From Paraburkholderia sp. C35 (GTDB lineage: Bacteria; Pseudomonadota; Gammaproteobacteria; Burkholderiales; Burkholderiaceae): DNA of 34,422 nucleotides. The position numbers were made by a program, and so were the translations under genes. How positions within the stretch are numbered: position 1 is the first letter of the stretch; every line of letters begins with the position of its first letter. The notes under the pieces were generated by a model. That model was not told the origin of the DNA. It made no database searches and saw nothing but the letters and a program-made list of their open reading frames with translations. Below, in pieces: positions 1 to 8,535 of the stretch. The stretch lies in assembly GCF_003121405.1 (NCBI RefSeq), contig NZ_QBUY01000098.1, positions 1-34,422 on the forward strand. Direction: 5' to 3'.

Positions 1-135
1 GTTCAGCGGCTTTCTTTTGCCTACTTTTCTTTGCCGCGGCAAAGAAAAGTAGGTGCTGCCCCGCACAGGGGCGACGCCTGAAGCACCAACACCAAAACGC
101 GGACGCCATCGACAAGCAAAAGCAAACCACCAAAT
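1..135 (-). repeat. Composite palindromic element, copy 1 (cut by window edge)
   Basis: This is the first of four copies of one intergenic element. Relative to copies 2 and 4 it lies in reverse orientation, and it probably continues beyond base 1. Its core at 20-53 is a perfect 34-base palindrome with arms CCTACTTTTCTTTGCCG and the exact complement, and no loop. A second hairpin at 58-72 pairs GCCCC with GGGGC around a five-base loop. The outer conserved block GCGGACGCCA is at 99-108, and weaker similarity runs to about 135. It lies 32 bases beyond the queF stop codon, so it could end queF transcription or protect that mRNA, although no U-tract follows the stem. No protein or transposase is encoded here. 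Confidence 0.85.
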
Positions 136-166
136 AGCGTCGCAGACAGCATCCACAAAAAAAACC

Positions 167-991
167 TTACTGCCTTGCAGTCCGCAAATTATCCGGCATC
201 GGCAGATTAAAGTTAGTGCGGAACGGATTGATATCAAGCCCACCGCGCCGCGTATATCGCGCATAAACAGCCAACTTCACAGGCTGACAAACCTTCATCA
301 CATCAAGAAAAATCTTCTCGACGCACTGCTCGTGAAATCCAGTGTGATTTCGATAAGAAATAATGTACCGCAGCAGAGAAGCGTGATCGATCTGCGGCCC
401 GACGTAATGAATCTGCACCGAACCCCAATCAGGCTGCCCGGTAACGGGACAATTCGACTTCAAAAGATTGGACACCAAAGTTTCTTCGGTAGGCGCTTCA
501 TCAAGCGCAGCCTTGAGCAAAGAAGCATCTGGCTGATAAACATCCGTATCAAGATCGAGCCGATCCAGCGAAGTCCCTTCGAACTCATCCAGCGCGAGCT
601 TGGAAAACTCCGCCGGCGGATAAAGATGCAACGACACCGATGACCCACAAGCAGCAGACACATCGCGCTTGATGGTGTCACGCACGGTCTCGATCGAATC
701 GAACGCAGTCTGCGCAAACGACCCAAGATAAAGCTTGAACGACTTCGACTCGACGATATTCGGCGATTCCGCAGGAATAAAGAAAGTCGCAATCGCGATC
801 TGCGGCTTGCCGCGCGCATTGAGCCACGACAGCTCGTAAGCGTTCCAGATGTCAGTGCCGAAGAACGGCAGCGCCGCTCCAATGCCGATCTGCTCGCGCG
901 CATTCTTGCGCGCAATCGGAAACAGCAAGGAGGCGTCGTATTGCTCGGTGTAGCTGGACGGCTTGCCCAGCGGAGATTGTTCGGGTGTCAT
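167..991 (-). CDS. queF: NADPH-dependent preQ0 reductase QueF (type II)
   Basis: The enzyme reduces 7-cyano-7-deazaguanine (preQ0) to preQ1 in the cytoplasm, a step of queuosine tRNA modification. The 274-residue length fits the long, two-domain type II family (E. coli about 282). The thioimide-forming cysteine and catalytic acid are visible as Cys181 and Asp188 in SNCPVTGQPDWGS. The QueF motif ESKSFKLYLGSF is at residues 81-92, and the C-terminal half carries YRNHTGFHEQC and RRGGLDINPFR. The ATG overlaps the TGA of the upstream nucleotidase gene as ATGA (988-991), which implies translational coupling. The last 200 bases have unusually many T- and G-ending codons compared with the rest of the gene, next to repeat copy 1. 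The identification is secure. Confidence 0.96.
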   Translation of the reverse strand: MTPEQSPLGKPSSYTEQYDASLLFPIARKNAREQIGIGAALPFFGTDIWNAYELSWLNARGKPQIAIATFFIPAESPNIVESKSFKLYLGSFAQTAFDSIETVRDTIKRDVSAACGSSVSLHLYPPAEFSKLALDEFEGTSLDRLDLDTDVYQPDASLLKAALDEAPTEETLVSNLLKSNCPVTGQPDWGSVQIHYVGPQIDHASLLRYIISYRNHTGFHEQCVEKIFLDVMKVCQPVKLAVYARYTRRGGLDINPFRTNFNLPMPDNLRTARQ

Positions 992-1890
992 GATGCGTTC
1001 ACGATGCCACTCAGGACATGCCCGATCGCTGTCACGTCACGGGCCGATTCGCAGTGGCGAATTTGGTCGTCGAAGAAAAAGTCCGGCTCGAACTCGCGCA
1101 AAAATGCGCTCTTGTCCAGCCCGCCAAGAAACATCGCTTCGTCGATTTCGATGTTCCAGGCCATCAAGGTACGGATTGCCCGCTCATGCGCGGGCGCCGA
1201 ACGCGCCGTCACCAGCGCAGTGCGAATGTGCATCGGCGCGGCTGCGTCGGCCAGCGTCTGCAAGCGGTGCAATGCCTGCAGCAAAGGCTTTAAAGGTCCA
1301 TCGGCAAGCGGCAAATCCTTGTTGTCGATCTCGTGACCGACGAACGCCCGCAAGCCATCTTTCTGAAACACGCGCTCCGCTTCGTCGGAAAACAGCACGG
1401 CGTCGCCGTCGAAGGCAATGCGGATTTCGTCCGGGTACTTGCTCGCCATTTTCGCCGATTCAGGCAACACGCGTGCAGCCGGGAATCCTGCCGCGAGCGC
1501 GTCGCGCACGTCGTCCTGATTCGCCGACAGAAACAGCGACGCATTCAACGGCTTCAGATACGCGAATGGCGCGCGTCCACGCGTGAACACGCCGCGCTCG
1601 ATCGACAGTCCATACTCCTGGCACGACTTGAACGCGCGCAAGCCGCTGATGGGATCGCTGCGCGACAGGATCACCACTTCCACACGATGCTCGCCCGCAT
1701 TCAACGCGAGCAGCTTGCGAATCAGCGGAAACGCGACGCCCGGTTTGGCCGGCACGTTCAGCCGCTCGCGTTGCAACGTCTCATACGCGCGCAGATTGCC
1801 ATCCTCGTACACGCGGTTCTCTTCCTCGAAATCGAACAGCGCGCGCGAGGAAATCGCCACCACCAGTTTGTCGTCTAGCGAAAAGGCCAT
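988..1890 (-). CDS. 5'-nucleotidase, cytosolic NT5C1-like family
   Basis: This 300-residue protein resembles the 5'-nucleotidase family of PF06189 (related to eukaryotic cytosolic 5'-nucleotidase I), which dephosphorylates nucleoside monophosphates. Visible family signatures are VVAISSRALFDFEEEN at the N-terminus, VVILSRSDPISGLRAFKS near residue 75, an IAFDGDAVLFSDEAE segment near 158 and a C-terminal DFFFDDQ. The FDGDAVLF segment resembles a HAD-type aspartate motif. The start lies 12 bases after the ilvA stop and the stop overlaps the queF start, so it is the middle gene of a three-gene operon. No strong Shine-Dalgarno sequence is visible. The family call is good; the substrate cannot be read from sequence. 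A role in balancing nucleotide pools for queuosine synthesis is only a guess from position. Confidence 0.85.
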   Translation of the reverse strand: MAFSLDDKLVVAISSRALFDFEEENRVYEDGNLRAYETLQRERLNVPAKPGVAFPLIRKLLALNAGEHRVEVVILSRSDPISGLRAFKSCQEYGLSIERGVFTRGRAPFAYLKPLNASLFLSANQDDVRDALAAGFPAARVLPESAKMASKYPDEIRIAFDGDAVLFSDEAERVFQKDGLRAFVGHEIDNKDLPLADGPLKPLLQALHRLQTLADAAAPMHIRTALVTARSAPAHERAIRTLMAWNIEIDEAMFLGGLDKSAFLREFEPDFFFDDQIRHCESARDVTAIGHVLSGIVNAS

Positions 1891-1902
1891 CCGTTTGCGC
1901 GG

Positions 1903-3426
1903 TTAGCCGAGGAACAGTCGATACACCGGATTCGCCGTCTCTTCCCAATACGGATAGCCGAGCGTTGCGAGGAAACGCGCAAATTCGGCATCTTCCGCCG
2001 ACGGAACCTGAATGCCGACGAGAATCGAACTGTAGTCGGCGCCCTGATTCCGATAGTGGAACAGGCTGATATTCCAGTTCGGCGCCATCGACGACAGGAA
2101 TTTCATCAGTGCGCCCGGCCGCTCCGGAAACTCGAAGCGGAACAGACGTTCGTTGTGCGCGAGCGGCGAGCGTCCGCCGACCATGTAGCGGATATGCTGC
2201 TTCGACAGTTCGTCGCCGGTGAGATCGACGGTGGCGAAGTTGTGCGCCTCGAACGCGCCCTTGATCTGCGCCGACTCGCTGCGGTTGCGGATCTGCACGC
2301 CAACGAAGATATGGGCGCACGACGAGTCCGCAATCCGGTAATTGAACTCGGTGACGCTGCGCGTGCCGACCAGTTCGCAGAAGCGCTTGAAGCTGCCGCG
2401 CTCTTCGGGAATCGTCACCGCGAACACGGCTTCACGCGATTCACCGACTTCCGCGCGCTCCGCGACGAAGCGCATCCGATCGAAATTCATGTTCGCGCCG
2501 GACGTGACCGCGATCAGCGTCTGGTTCTCGATCCCTTCGCGTTCCGCATACTGCTTCGCGCCCGCGACGGCCAGCGAACCGGCCGGTTCCAGCACGCTGC
2601 GCGTGTCCTGGAAGACGTCCTTGATCGCGGCGCACAGTGCATCCGTATTCACCGTCAGCACGTCGTCGAGATATTGCTGGCAGAGGCGGAACGTCTCTTC
2701 GCCGACCAGCTTCACCGCCGTGCCGTCCGAGAACAGGCCGACTTCGTTCAGCGTCACGCGCTCGCCCGCCTTCAGCGATTGCGCCATCGCACACGAATCT
2801 TCCGTCTGCACGCCGATCACCTTGATCTCGGGGCGCACCGATTTCACGTACGCGGCAATGCCCGCCGCCAGACCGCCGCCGCCGATCGGCACGAAGATCG
2901 CGTGGATCGGCCCTTGGTGCTGACTCAGCACTTCCATTGCCACCGTGCCCTGGCCGGCGATCACGTATTCGTCGTCGAACGGATGCACGAAGGTCAGGCC
3001 GTGCTGCTCCTGCAACTTGACGGCATGGGCGTAGGCGTCGCTATACGATTCGCCCGATTGCACCACTTCGACCGTCGGGCCGCCGTGTGCGCGTACGGCA
3101 TCGACCTTCACTTGCGGCGTCGTCACGGGCACCACGATGGTCGCCTTGATTCCCATGCGCGCCGCCGACAACGCGACGCCCTGCGCATGATTGCCTGCCG
3201 AAGCCGTAATCACACCGCGCGCGAGCGCGTCGGCGGGAATGTGCGCCATCTTGTTGTACGCACCGCGCAGCTTGAACGAGAAGACGGGCTGGTTGTCTTC
3301 GCGCTTCAGGTAAATGGGGATGCGCAGCCGTGCGGACAGATTCCGCGCATGTTCGAGTTCGGTCTCACGCGCGACGTCGTAGACGCGGGCGGTGAGGATT
3401 GTCTTCAGGTAGTCGTGGGATGCCAT
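1903..3426 (-). CDS. ilvA: Threonine ammonia-lyase, biosynthetic
   Basis: IlvA deaminates L-threonine to 2-oxobutanoate and is the committed step to isoleucine. The PLP fold occupies residues 1 to about 320, with Lys52 in FSFKLRGAYN as the Schiff-base lysine and the phosphate-binding glycine loop IGGGGLAAGI near 185. Two ACT-like regulatory repeats follow (from ERGSFKRFCELVGTR and from ERPGALMKFLSSM), the architecture of the isoleucine-inhibited biosynthetic enzyme rather than the short catabolic TdcB. I start at MASHDYLK (3426), giving 507 residues; an in-frame ATG 15 bases upstream adds five residues unlike the family start. It is first in an operon with the nucleotidase and queF. No leader-peptide attenuator is visible upstream. 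Confidence 0.95.
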   Translation of the reverse strand: MASHDYLKTILTARVYDVARETELEHARNLSARLRIPIYLKREDNQPVFSFKLRGAYNKMAHIPADALARGVITASAGNHAQGVALSAARMGIKATIVVPVTTPQVKVDAVRAHGGPTVEVVQSGESYSDAYAHAVKLQEQHGLTFVHPFDDEYVIAGQGTVAMEVLSQHQGPIHAIFVPIGGGGLAAGIAAYVKSVRPEIKVIGVQTEDSCAMAQSLKAGERVTLNEVGLFSDGTAVKLVGEETFRLCQQYLDDVLTVNTDALCAAIKDVFQDTRSVLEPAGSLAVAGAKQYAEREGIENQTLIAVTSGANMNFDRMRFVAERAEVGESREAVFAVTIPEERGSFKRFCELVGTRSVTEFNYRIADSSCAHIFVGVQIRNRSESAQIKGAFEAHNFATVDLTGDELSKQHIRYMVGGRSPLAHNERLFRFEFPERPGALMKFLSSMAPNWNISLFHYRNQGADYSSILVGIQVPSAEDAEFARFLATLGYPYWEETANPVYRLFLG

Positions 3427-3551
3427 GCGGATCACGCGCAATGCGCCATTTCGGACGGGAAAAGATCAATGATAGCGCCAACCGCCCGTCCGGACGCACC
3501 TGATCCGGGATTCATCCGATTGCCTTTGCTTTATCGGTGAGCTGAACCAGC

Positions 3552-3565
3552 CGACCGGACGGTCG
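3552..3565. promoter_or_regulatory. 14-base palindrome, possible operator
   Basis: CGACCG and CGGTCG are inverted around GA, a perfect dyad that fits a dimeric repressor. The string CGGACGGTCG at 3556-3565 also occurs upstream of the tetR gene (18980-18989), where it forms half of a likely operator. Shared binding is inference; a chance match in GC-rich DNA is possible. Confidence 0.3.
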
Positions 3566-3709
3566 AAAGTTCCGGCTCAATCCCCAGGCGGCTGCGCTGC
3601 ATTCCGGGTGCGTCGCCGGCGGGCATTTTCGTGGCGATTTCTGGCAAGCCAAGCCGCAAAGGCTTGTCGCGCGGACATTCAGCCGTCAACGTCCGGGTGA
3701 ATCATGCGG

Positions 3710-3715
3710 TAGAAT
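3710..3715 (+). promoter_or_regulatory. Candidate -10 element for the 4021 operon
   Basis: TAGAAT is preceded by TGCGG, the same context as the -10 candidate TATAAT at 13899-13904. No good -35 hexamer sits at 16-18 bases; GTCAAC at 3685-3690 is 19 bases away. It would give a leader of about 300 bases before the ATG at 4021. Confidence 0.35.
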
Positions 3716-4020
3716 CCTATTTTGGAACAAGGATCGGAAGATGCATTGGCAGCCTCGATTCGCCCACTTGATGCCCGTACCGCGTGAGTCTCGACCCGCG
3801 GCGCAGCGGCACGTGCGGCATGCACGATCGTGTAGCTGTCTCTGAGCGCCCGCGAGGCGACCGGTCACCCACGTTCCAGCCATATCCCCGGCGATCCCGG
3901 GCGCTGGCCCCCCGGTTGCGGCTTCGCACACTAGAAAGATTTCCAGCATTGCGCCCCACGCGCACTGTCAGCGGGCCTCAGCGATGAGCGCGCGCCGCTG
4001 ACCTACCGAGTCGTCCAAAC

Positions 4021-7000
4021 ATGAACGCACCTCAAGTTTTCGATCCGCACGGCGCCGCCGCCACCGTTGCCGCCGACGCTGAACCGCGCCTGCGCGAAAT
4101 CCCGTACAACTACACGTCGTTCTCCGACCGCGAAATCGTCATTCGCCTGCTCGGCGACGAAGCGTGGGCTGCCCTCGACGAACTGCGCAATGAACGCCGT
4201 ACCGGCCGCTCGGCGCGCATGCTGTATGAAGTGCTCGGCGATATCTGGGTCGTGCGCCGCAATCCTTACCTGCAGGACGATCTGCTCGACAACCCGAAGC
4301 GCCGCGCGCTACTGATCGAAGCGCTGAATCACCGTCTGACCGAAATCGAAAAGCGCCGTCGCGCCGACCTCGTCGAACATGGCGATGAAGCGGGCGTCGA
4401 CCGTGCCGCGCGTGTTGAAACGCTGGTTGCCGCTGCGCGCCGCGCGGTCGATGCGTTCGCCAGCGAGTTCGACAAGATGGCCGACCTGCGTCGCCGCGCG
4501 AACAAGGTGCTGGGCCGCCAGACGCAGAAGGACAACATTCGCTTCGACGGTATTGCGCGCGTTTCGCACGTGACGGACGCGACCGACTGGCGCGTCGAAT
4601 ATCCGTTCGTCGTGTTGACGCCGGATACGGAAGCCGAGATCGCCGGTTTGATCAAGGCGTGTTTCGAGCTCGGGCTGACCGTGATTCCGCGTGGAGGCGG
4701 CACGGGTTACACGGGCGGCGCAGTGCCGCTCACACCGTTCTCGGCTGTCATCAACACGGAAAAGCTGGAACAGCTTGGCGCCGTCGAACTGACGGAACTG
4801 CCGGGCGTCGCGCACAAGGTGCCGACCATTTTCTCGGGCGCGGGCGTGGTCACGCGCCGCGTGACGGAAGCTGCCGAGCACGCAGGCTATGTGTTCGCCG
4901 TCGATCCGACTTCGCTGGATGCATCGTGCATCGGTGGCAATGTCGCGATGAACGCGGGCGGCAAGAAGGCGGTGTTGTGGGGCACGGCGCTCGACAACCT
5001 CGCGTGGTGGCGCATGGTCGACCCGCAAGGCAACTGGCTCGAAGTCACGCGTCTCGACCATAACCTCGGCAAGATTCACGACATCGCCGTTGCGCGCTTC
5101 GAACTGAAGTGGTTCGACGGCGAATATGCGCCGGGCGAAAAGCTGTTGCGCACCGAACTGCTCGAAATCGAAGGCCGGCGTTTCCGCAAGGAAGGCCTCG
5201 GCAAGGACGTCACAGATAAATTCCTCGCGGGTCTGCCGGGCATCCAGAAGGAAGGCTGCGATGGTCTGATTACGTCTGCCCGCTGGGTGCTGCACAAGAT
5301 GCCCGCGCATACGCGCACCGTCTGTCTGGAGTTCTTCGGCCAGGCGCGCGAGGCGATTCCGAGCATCGTCGAAATCAAGGACTATCTGTTCGAAACGTCG
5401 AAGCAGGGCGGCGCGATTCTCGCCGGCCTCGAGCATCTCGACGAGCGTTATCTGCGCGCCGTCGGTTACGCGACCAAGAGCAAGCGCAACGCGTTTCCGA
5501 AGATGGTGCTGATCGGCGATATCGTCGGTGACGATGCTGATGCTGTCGCGACGGCCACGTCGGAAGTGATCCGTATGGCCAACGGCAAGAGCGGCGAAGG
5601 CTTTGTCGCCGTCAGCGCCGAGGCACGCAAGCGCTTCTGGCTCGACCGCAGCCGCACGGCGGCAATCGCGAAGCACACCAACGCGTTCAAGATCAACGAA
5701 GACGTCGTGATTCCGCTCAATCGCATGGGCGAGTACACGGACGGCATCGAGCGCATCAACATCGAGCTGTCGATCAAGAACAAGCTGCAACTGGTTGATG
5801 CGCTCGAAGCGTTCTTCAAGAGCGGCAAGCTGCCGCTCGGCAAGAGCGACGACGCGAATGAAATCCCGAGTGCCGAACTGCTCGAAGATCGCGTGCATCA
5901 GGCGCTCGACATGCTCGGCCATGTGAAGAAGCGCTGGGAATTCCTGCGCGACAAGCTCGATCTGTCGTTGCGTGAAGCGCAGCACTATCTGGTCGGCCTC
6001 GGCTACGAAGGGCTCGCGGAAAAATTCGCGGATCGCGTCGATGTTCAGCCGGACGCGAACGTGTTTCATATCGTCCAAGACCGCACGGTGCGCGTGTCGT
6101 GGAAGCAGGAAATCCGCGCGGAACTGCGTCAGATTTTCAACGGCGGCGAGTTCAAGCCGATCCTCGACGAAGCGCAGGCTATCCATAAGCAGGTGCTGCG
6201 CGGCCGCGTGTTCGTCGCGCTCCACATGCACGCGGGCGACGGCAACGTTCATACGAACATTCCCGTCAACTCCGATAACTACGAGATGCTGCAGGACGCG
6301 CACGTCGCCGTCGCGCGCATCATGAAGCTTGCGCGTTCGCTGGATGGCGTGATTTCCGGCGAGCACGGCATCGGCATTACGAAGCTCGAATTCCTGACGG
6401 AAGAGGAAATCGGCGAATTCCGCGCGTACAAGCAGCGCGTCGATCCGGAAGGGCGCTTCAACAAGGGCAAGCTGCTCGAAGGCGCGGACTTGCGCAACGC
6501 GTACACGCCGTCGTTCGGGCTGATGGGTTATGAATCGCTGATCATGCAGCAGTCCGATATCGGCGCAATCGCCGATTCGGTGAAGGACTGCCTGCGCTGC
6601 GGCAAGTGCAAGCCGGTGTGCGCGACGCACGTGCCGCGCGCAAACCTGCTGTACAGCCCGCGTAACAAGATTCTCGCCACGTCGCTGCTGGTCGAGGCGT
6701 TCCTGTACGAAGAACAGACGCGCCGCGGCGTGTCGATCAAGCATTGGGACGAGTTCAACGATGTCGCCGATCACTGCACCGTCTGCCACAAGTGCGTGAC
6801 GCCGTGCCCGGTGAAGATCGACTTCGGCGATGTCACGATGAACATGCGCAACCTGCTGCGCAAGATGGGCAAGAAGAAGTTCAACGCGGGCAACGCGGCG
6901 GGCATGTTCTTCCTGAACGCGACCAATCCGCAGACCATCAACCTCGCGCGTACCGCGATGATGGGCGTCGGCTACAAGGCACAACGCCTTGGCAACGACG

Positions 7001-8067
7001 TGCTGAAGAAGTTCGTCAAGAAGCAGACGGCGCATCCGCCCGCGACGACGGGCCGCCCGCCCGTGGTCGAGCAGGTGATCCACTTCGTCAACAAGAAGAT
7101 GCCGGGCAACCTGCCGAAGAAGACGGCGCGCGCGTTGCTCGACATCGAAGACAACAAGATCGTGCCGATCATCCGCAACCCGAAGACGACGACCGTCGAT
7201 TCGGAAGCGGTGTTCTACTTCCCCGGCTGCGGTTCGGAGCGTCTGTTCTCGCAGGTCGGTCTCGCCACGCAGGCGATGTTGTGGGAAGCGGGCGTGCAGA
7301 CGGTGCTGCCGCCGGGTTATCTGTGCTGCGGCTATCCGCAGCGCGGCTCGGGCCAGTTCGACAAGGCCGAGCAGATCGTCACGGATAACCGCGTGCTGTT
7401 CCACCGCGTCGCGAATACGCTGAATTATCTCGACATCAAGACCGTGGTGGTGTCGTGCGGCACGTGTTACGACCAGCTGGCCGGCTACGAATTCGAGAAG
7501 ATTTTCCCGGGATGCCGGATTATCGACATCCACGAATTCCTGCTGGAGAAGGGCATCAAGCTCGACGGCGTGAAGGGTACGCGCTACATGTATCACGACC
7601 CTTGCCACACGCCGATCAAGACGATCGACCCGGTCAAGCTGGTCAACGAACTGATGGGTGCCGAGAAGATCGACGGCTACAAGATCGAGAAGAACGATCG
7701 TTGCTGCGGCGAGTCGGGCACGCTGGCGGTCACGCGTCCGGATATTTCGACGCAGGTGCGCTTCCGCAAGGAAGAGGAAATCCGCAAGGGTGCGGCGAAG
7801 CTGCGCGGTATTCCCGTGGTCGCCGATGCGAACGGCCCGCAGCCGAATGGTGCAGCGAGCGGCGCAACCACCGACGCACCCGCCGACGTCAAGATCCTGA
7901 CCAGCTGCCCGTCGTGCCTGCAAGGCCTGTCGCGTTACAACGAAGACGCGAGCGTCGAAGCGGACTATATCGTTGTCGAAATCGCACGCAACGTGCTCGG
8001 CGAGAACTGGATGGCCGACTATGTACAGCGTGCGAACAATGGCGGAATCGAGCGCGTGCTGGTCTAA
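4021..8067 (+). CDS. FAD-linked oxidase / Fe-S oxidoreductase fusion (DUF3683 type)
   Basis: This 1348-residue protein joins a lactate-dehydrogenase-like flavoprotein to a quinone-reducing Fe-S module. An N-terminal DUF3683-like region (about 20-110, from IPYNYTSFSDREIV) precedes an FAD-binding-4 domain (about 190-330, with PRGGGTGYTGGAVP near 223) and an FAD-oxidase C-terminal domain ending near HAGDGNVHTNIP (about 736-745). Two ferredoxin-type [4Fe-4S] motifs follow: Cys857/860/863/867 and Cys919/922/925/929. The C-terminal part has paired cysteine-rich CCG domains (Cys1070, Cys1102-1103, Cys1228-1229, Cys1296, Cys1299), as in GlpC and heterodisulfide-reductase subunits. It probably oxidises a D-2-hydroxyacid (D-lactate or D-2-hydroxyglutarate, like E. 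coli YdiJ) and passes electrons to quinone; the substrate is inferred. The HIT gene follows after 32 bases. Confidence 0.9.
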   Translation: MNAPQVFDPHGAAATVAADAEPRLREIPYNYTSFSDREIVIRLLGDEAWAALDELRNERRTGRSARMLYEVLGDIWVVRRNPYLQDDLLDNPKRRALLIEALNHRLTEIEKRRRADLVEHGDEAGVDRAARVETLVAAARRAVDAFASEFDKMADLRRRANKVLGRQTQKDNIRFDGIARVSHVTDATDWRVEYPFVVLTPDTEAEIAGLIKACFELGLTVIPRGGGTGYTGGAVPLTPFSAVINTEKLEQLGAVELTELPGVAHKVPTIFSGAGVVTRRVTEAAEHAGYVFAVDPTSLDASCIGGNVAMNAGGKKAVLWGTALDNLAWWRMVDPQGNWLEVTRLDHNLGKIHDIAVARFELKWFDGEYAPGEKLLRTELLEIEGRRFRKEGLGKDVTDKFLAGLPGIQKEGCDGLITSARWVLHKMPAHTRTVCLEFFGQAREAIPSIVEIKDYLFETSKQGGAILAGLEHLDERYLRAVGYATKSKRNAFPKMVLIGDIVGDDADAVATATSEVIRMANGKSGEGFVAVSAEARKRFWLDRSRTAAIAKHTNAFKINEDVVIPLNRMGEYTDGIERINIELSIKNKLQLVDALEAFFKSGKLPLGKSDDANEIPSAELLEDRVHQALDMLGHVKKRWEFLRDKLDLSLREAQHYLVGLGYEGLAEKFADRVDVQPDANVFHIVQDRTVRVSWKQEIRAELRQIFNGGEFKPILDEAQAIHKQVLRGRVFVALHMHAGDGNVHTNIPVNSDNYEMLQDAHVAVARIMKLARSLDGVISGEHGIGITKLEFLTEEEIGEFRAYKQRVDPEGRFNKGKLLEGADLRNAYTPSFGLMGYESLIMQQSDIGAIADSVKDCLRCGKCKPVCATHVPRANLLYSPRNKILATSLLVEAFLYEEQTRRGVSIKHWDEFNDVADHCTVCHKCVTPCPVKIDFGDVTMNMRNLLRKMGKKKFNAGNAAGMFFLNATNPQTINLARTAMMGVGYKAQRLGNDVLKKFVKKQTAHPPATTGRPPVVEQVIHFVNKKMPGNLPKKTARALLDIEDNKIVPIIRNPKTTTVDSEAVFYFPGCGSERLFSQVGLATQAMLWEAGVQTVLPPGYLCCGYPQRGSGQFDKAEQIVTDNRVLFHRVANTLNYLDIKTVVVSCGTCYDQLAGYEFEKIFPGCRIIDIHEFLLEKGIKLDGVKGTRYMYHDPCHTPIKTIDPVKLVNELMGAEKIDGYKIEKNDRCCGESGTLAVTRPDISTQVRFRKEEEIRKGAAKLRGIPVVADANGPQPNGAASGATTDAPADVKILTSCPSCLQGLSRYNEDASVEADYIVVEIARNVLGENWMADYVQRANNGGIERVLV

Positions 8068-8099
8068 TGGCGCGATAAAGGTTCCGTTCGAGGACGACG

Positions 8100-8528
8100 A
8101 TGGACTGTATCTTCTGCCGTGAAGACGGTGGCGATGTACTGTGGCAGGACGACACCTTGCGTGTCGTCCTCGCTGACGAACACGACTACCCCGGTTTTTG
8201 CCGCGTGATCTGGAACAGGCATGTGGCCGAATTTTCCGATCTGGGCGACGGCGAGCGCGACCGCGTGATGCGTGTCGTGTACGCCGTCGAGCGCGCAATG
8301 CGGCGCATCCTCCAACCCGTCAAGGTGAACCTGGCGAGCCTCGGCAATCAGGTGCCGCACGTGCACTGGCATGTGATCCCCCGGTTCTCCAACGACGCGC
8401 ATTTCCCGCTGCCCATCTGGGCGCCGCGCCAGCGCACGGTGTCCGAGGCGATGCTGTCGCAACGGCGCGCGCAGGCCACCTTGCTGCGCGAAGCGGTACG
8501 CGGCGAAATCGAACACGCTCTCGCCTGA
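8100..8528 (+). CDS. HIT family nucleotide-binding protein
   Basis: HIT proteins hydrolyse or transfer nucleotidyl groups from substrates such as dinucleoside polyphosphates or adenylated amines. The protein has 142 residues, with the histidine triad His87, His89 and His91 in PHVHWHVIPR and an N-terminal CIFC pair (Cys3, Cys6) that may bind zinc. A good ribosome site, GAGGA, lies just upstream of the ATG. It sits 32 bases after the large oxidoreductase and 7 bases before the DUF971 gene, so it is in the same transcription unit. The family is clear; the physiological substrate is unknown. Confidence 0.9.
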   Translation: MDCIFCREDGGDVLWQDDTLRVVLADEHDYPGFCRVIWNRHVAEFSDLGDGERDRVMRVVYAVERAMRRILQPVKVNLASLGNQVPHVHWHVIPRFSNDAHFPLPIWAPRQRTVSEAMLSQRRAQATLLREAVRGEIEHALA

Positions 8529-8535
8529 GGTCATC

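Larger units (their letters stand above)
3427..4020. other. Divergent control region, no credible gene
   Basis: These 594 bases separate the minus-strand ilvA operon from the plus-strand oxidoreductase operon. Short reading frames exist (for example 3784-3987) but have no ribosome site and arginine/proline-rich translations typical of GC-rich non-coding DNA, so I call no gene. The region holds a 14-base palindrome at 3552-3565 and a -10-like hexamer at 3710-3715. If that hexamer is used, the oxidoreductase mRNA has a leader of roughly 300 bases. I do not recognise a riboswitch in it. Confidence 0.6.

Noticed and set aside
20..53. The 34-base palindrome as a classical intrinsic terminator
   Set aside because: Stem strength is high, but no U-tract follows in either direction (CAAAAGAAAG follows in the sense direction). 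Termination is possible but not shown.
53..643. A 196-codon frame starting in repeat copy 1
   Set aside because: It runs antisense through queF, which is clearly coding on the other strand; its start is inside the palindromic element.
4309..8298. A 1329-codon open frame antisense to the large oxidoreductase gene
   Set aside because: Long antisense frames arise from G/C-ending codons in GC-rich genes. The translation is arginine/histidine/aspartate-rich with no family motif, while the plus-strand frame has all catalytic motifs.
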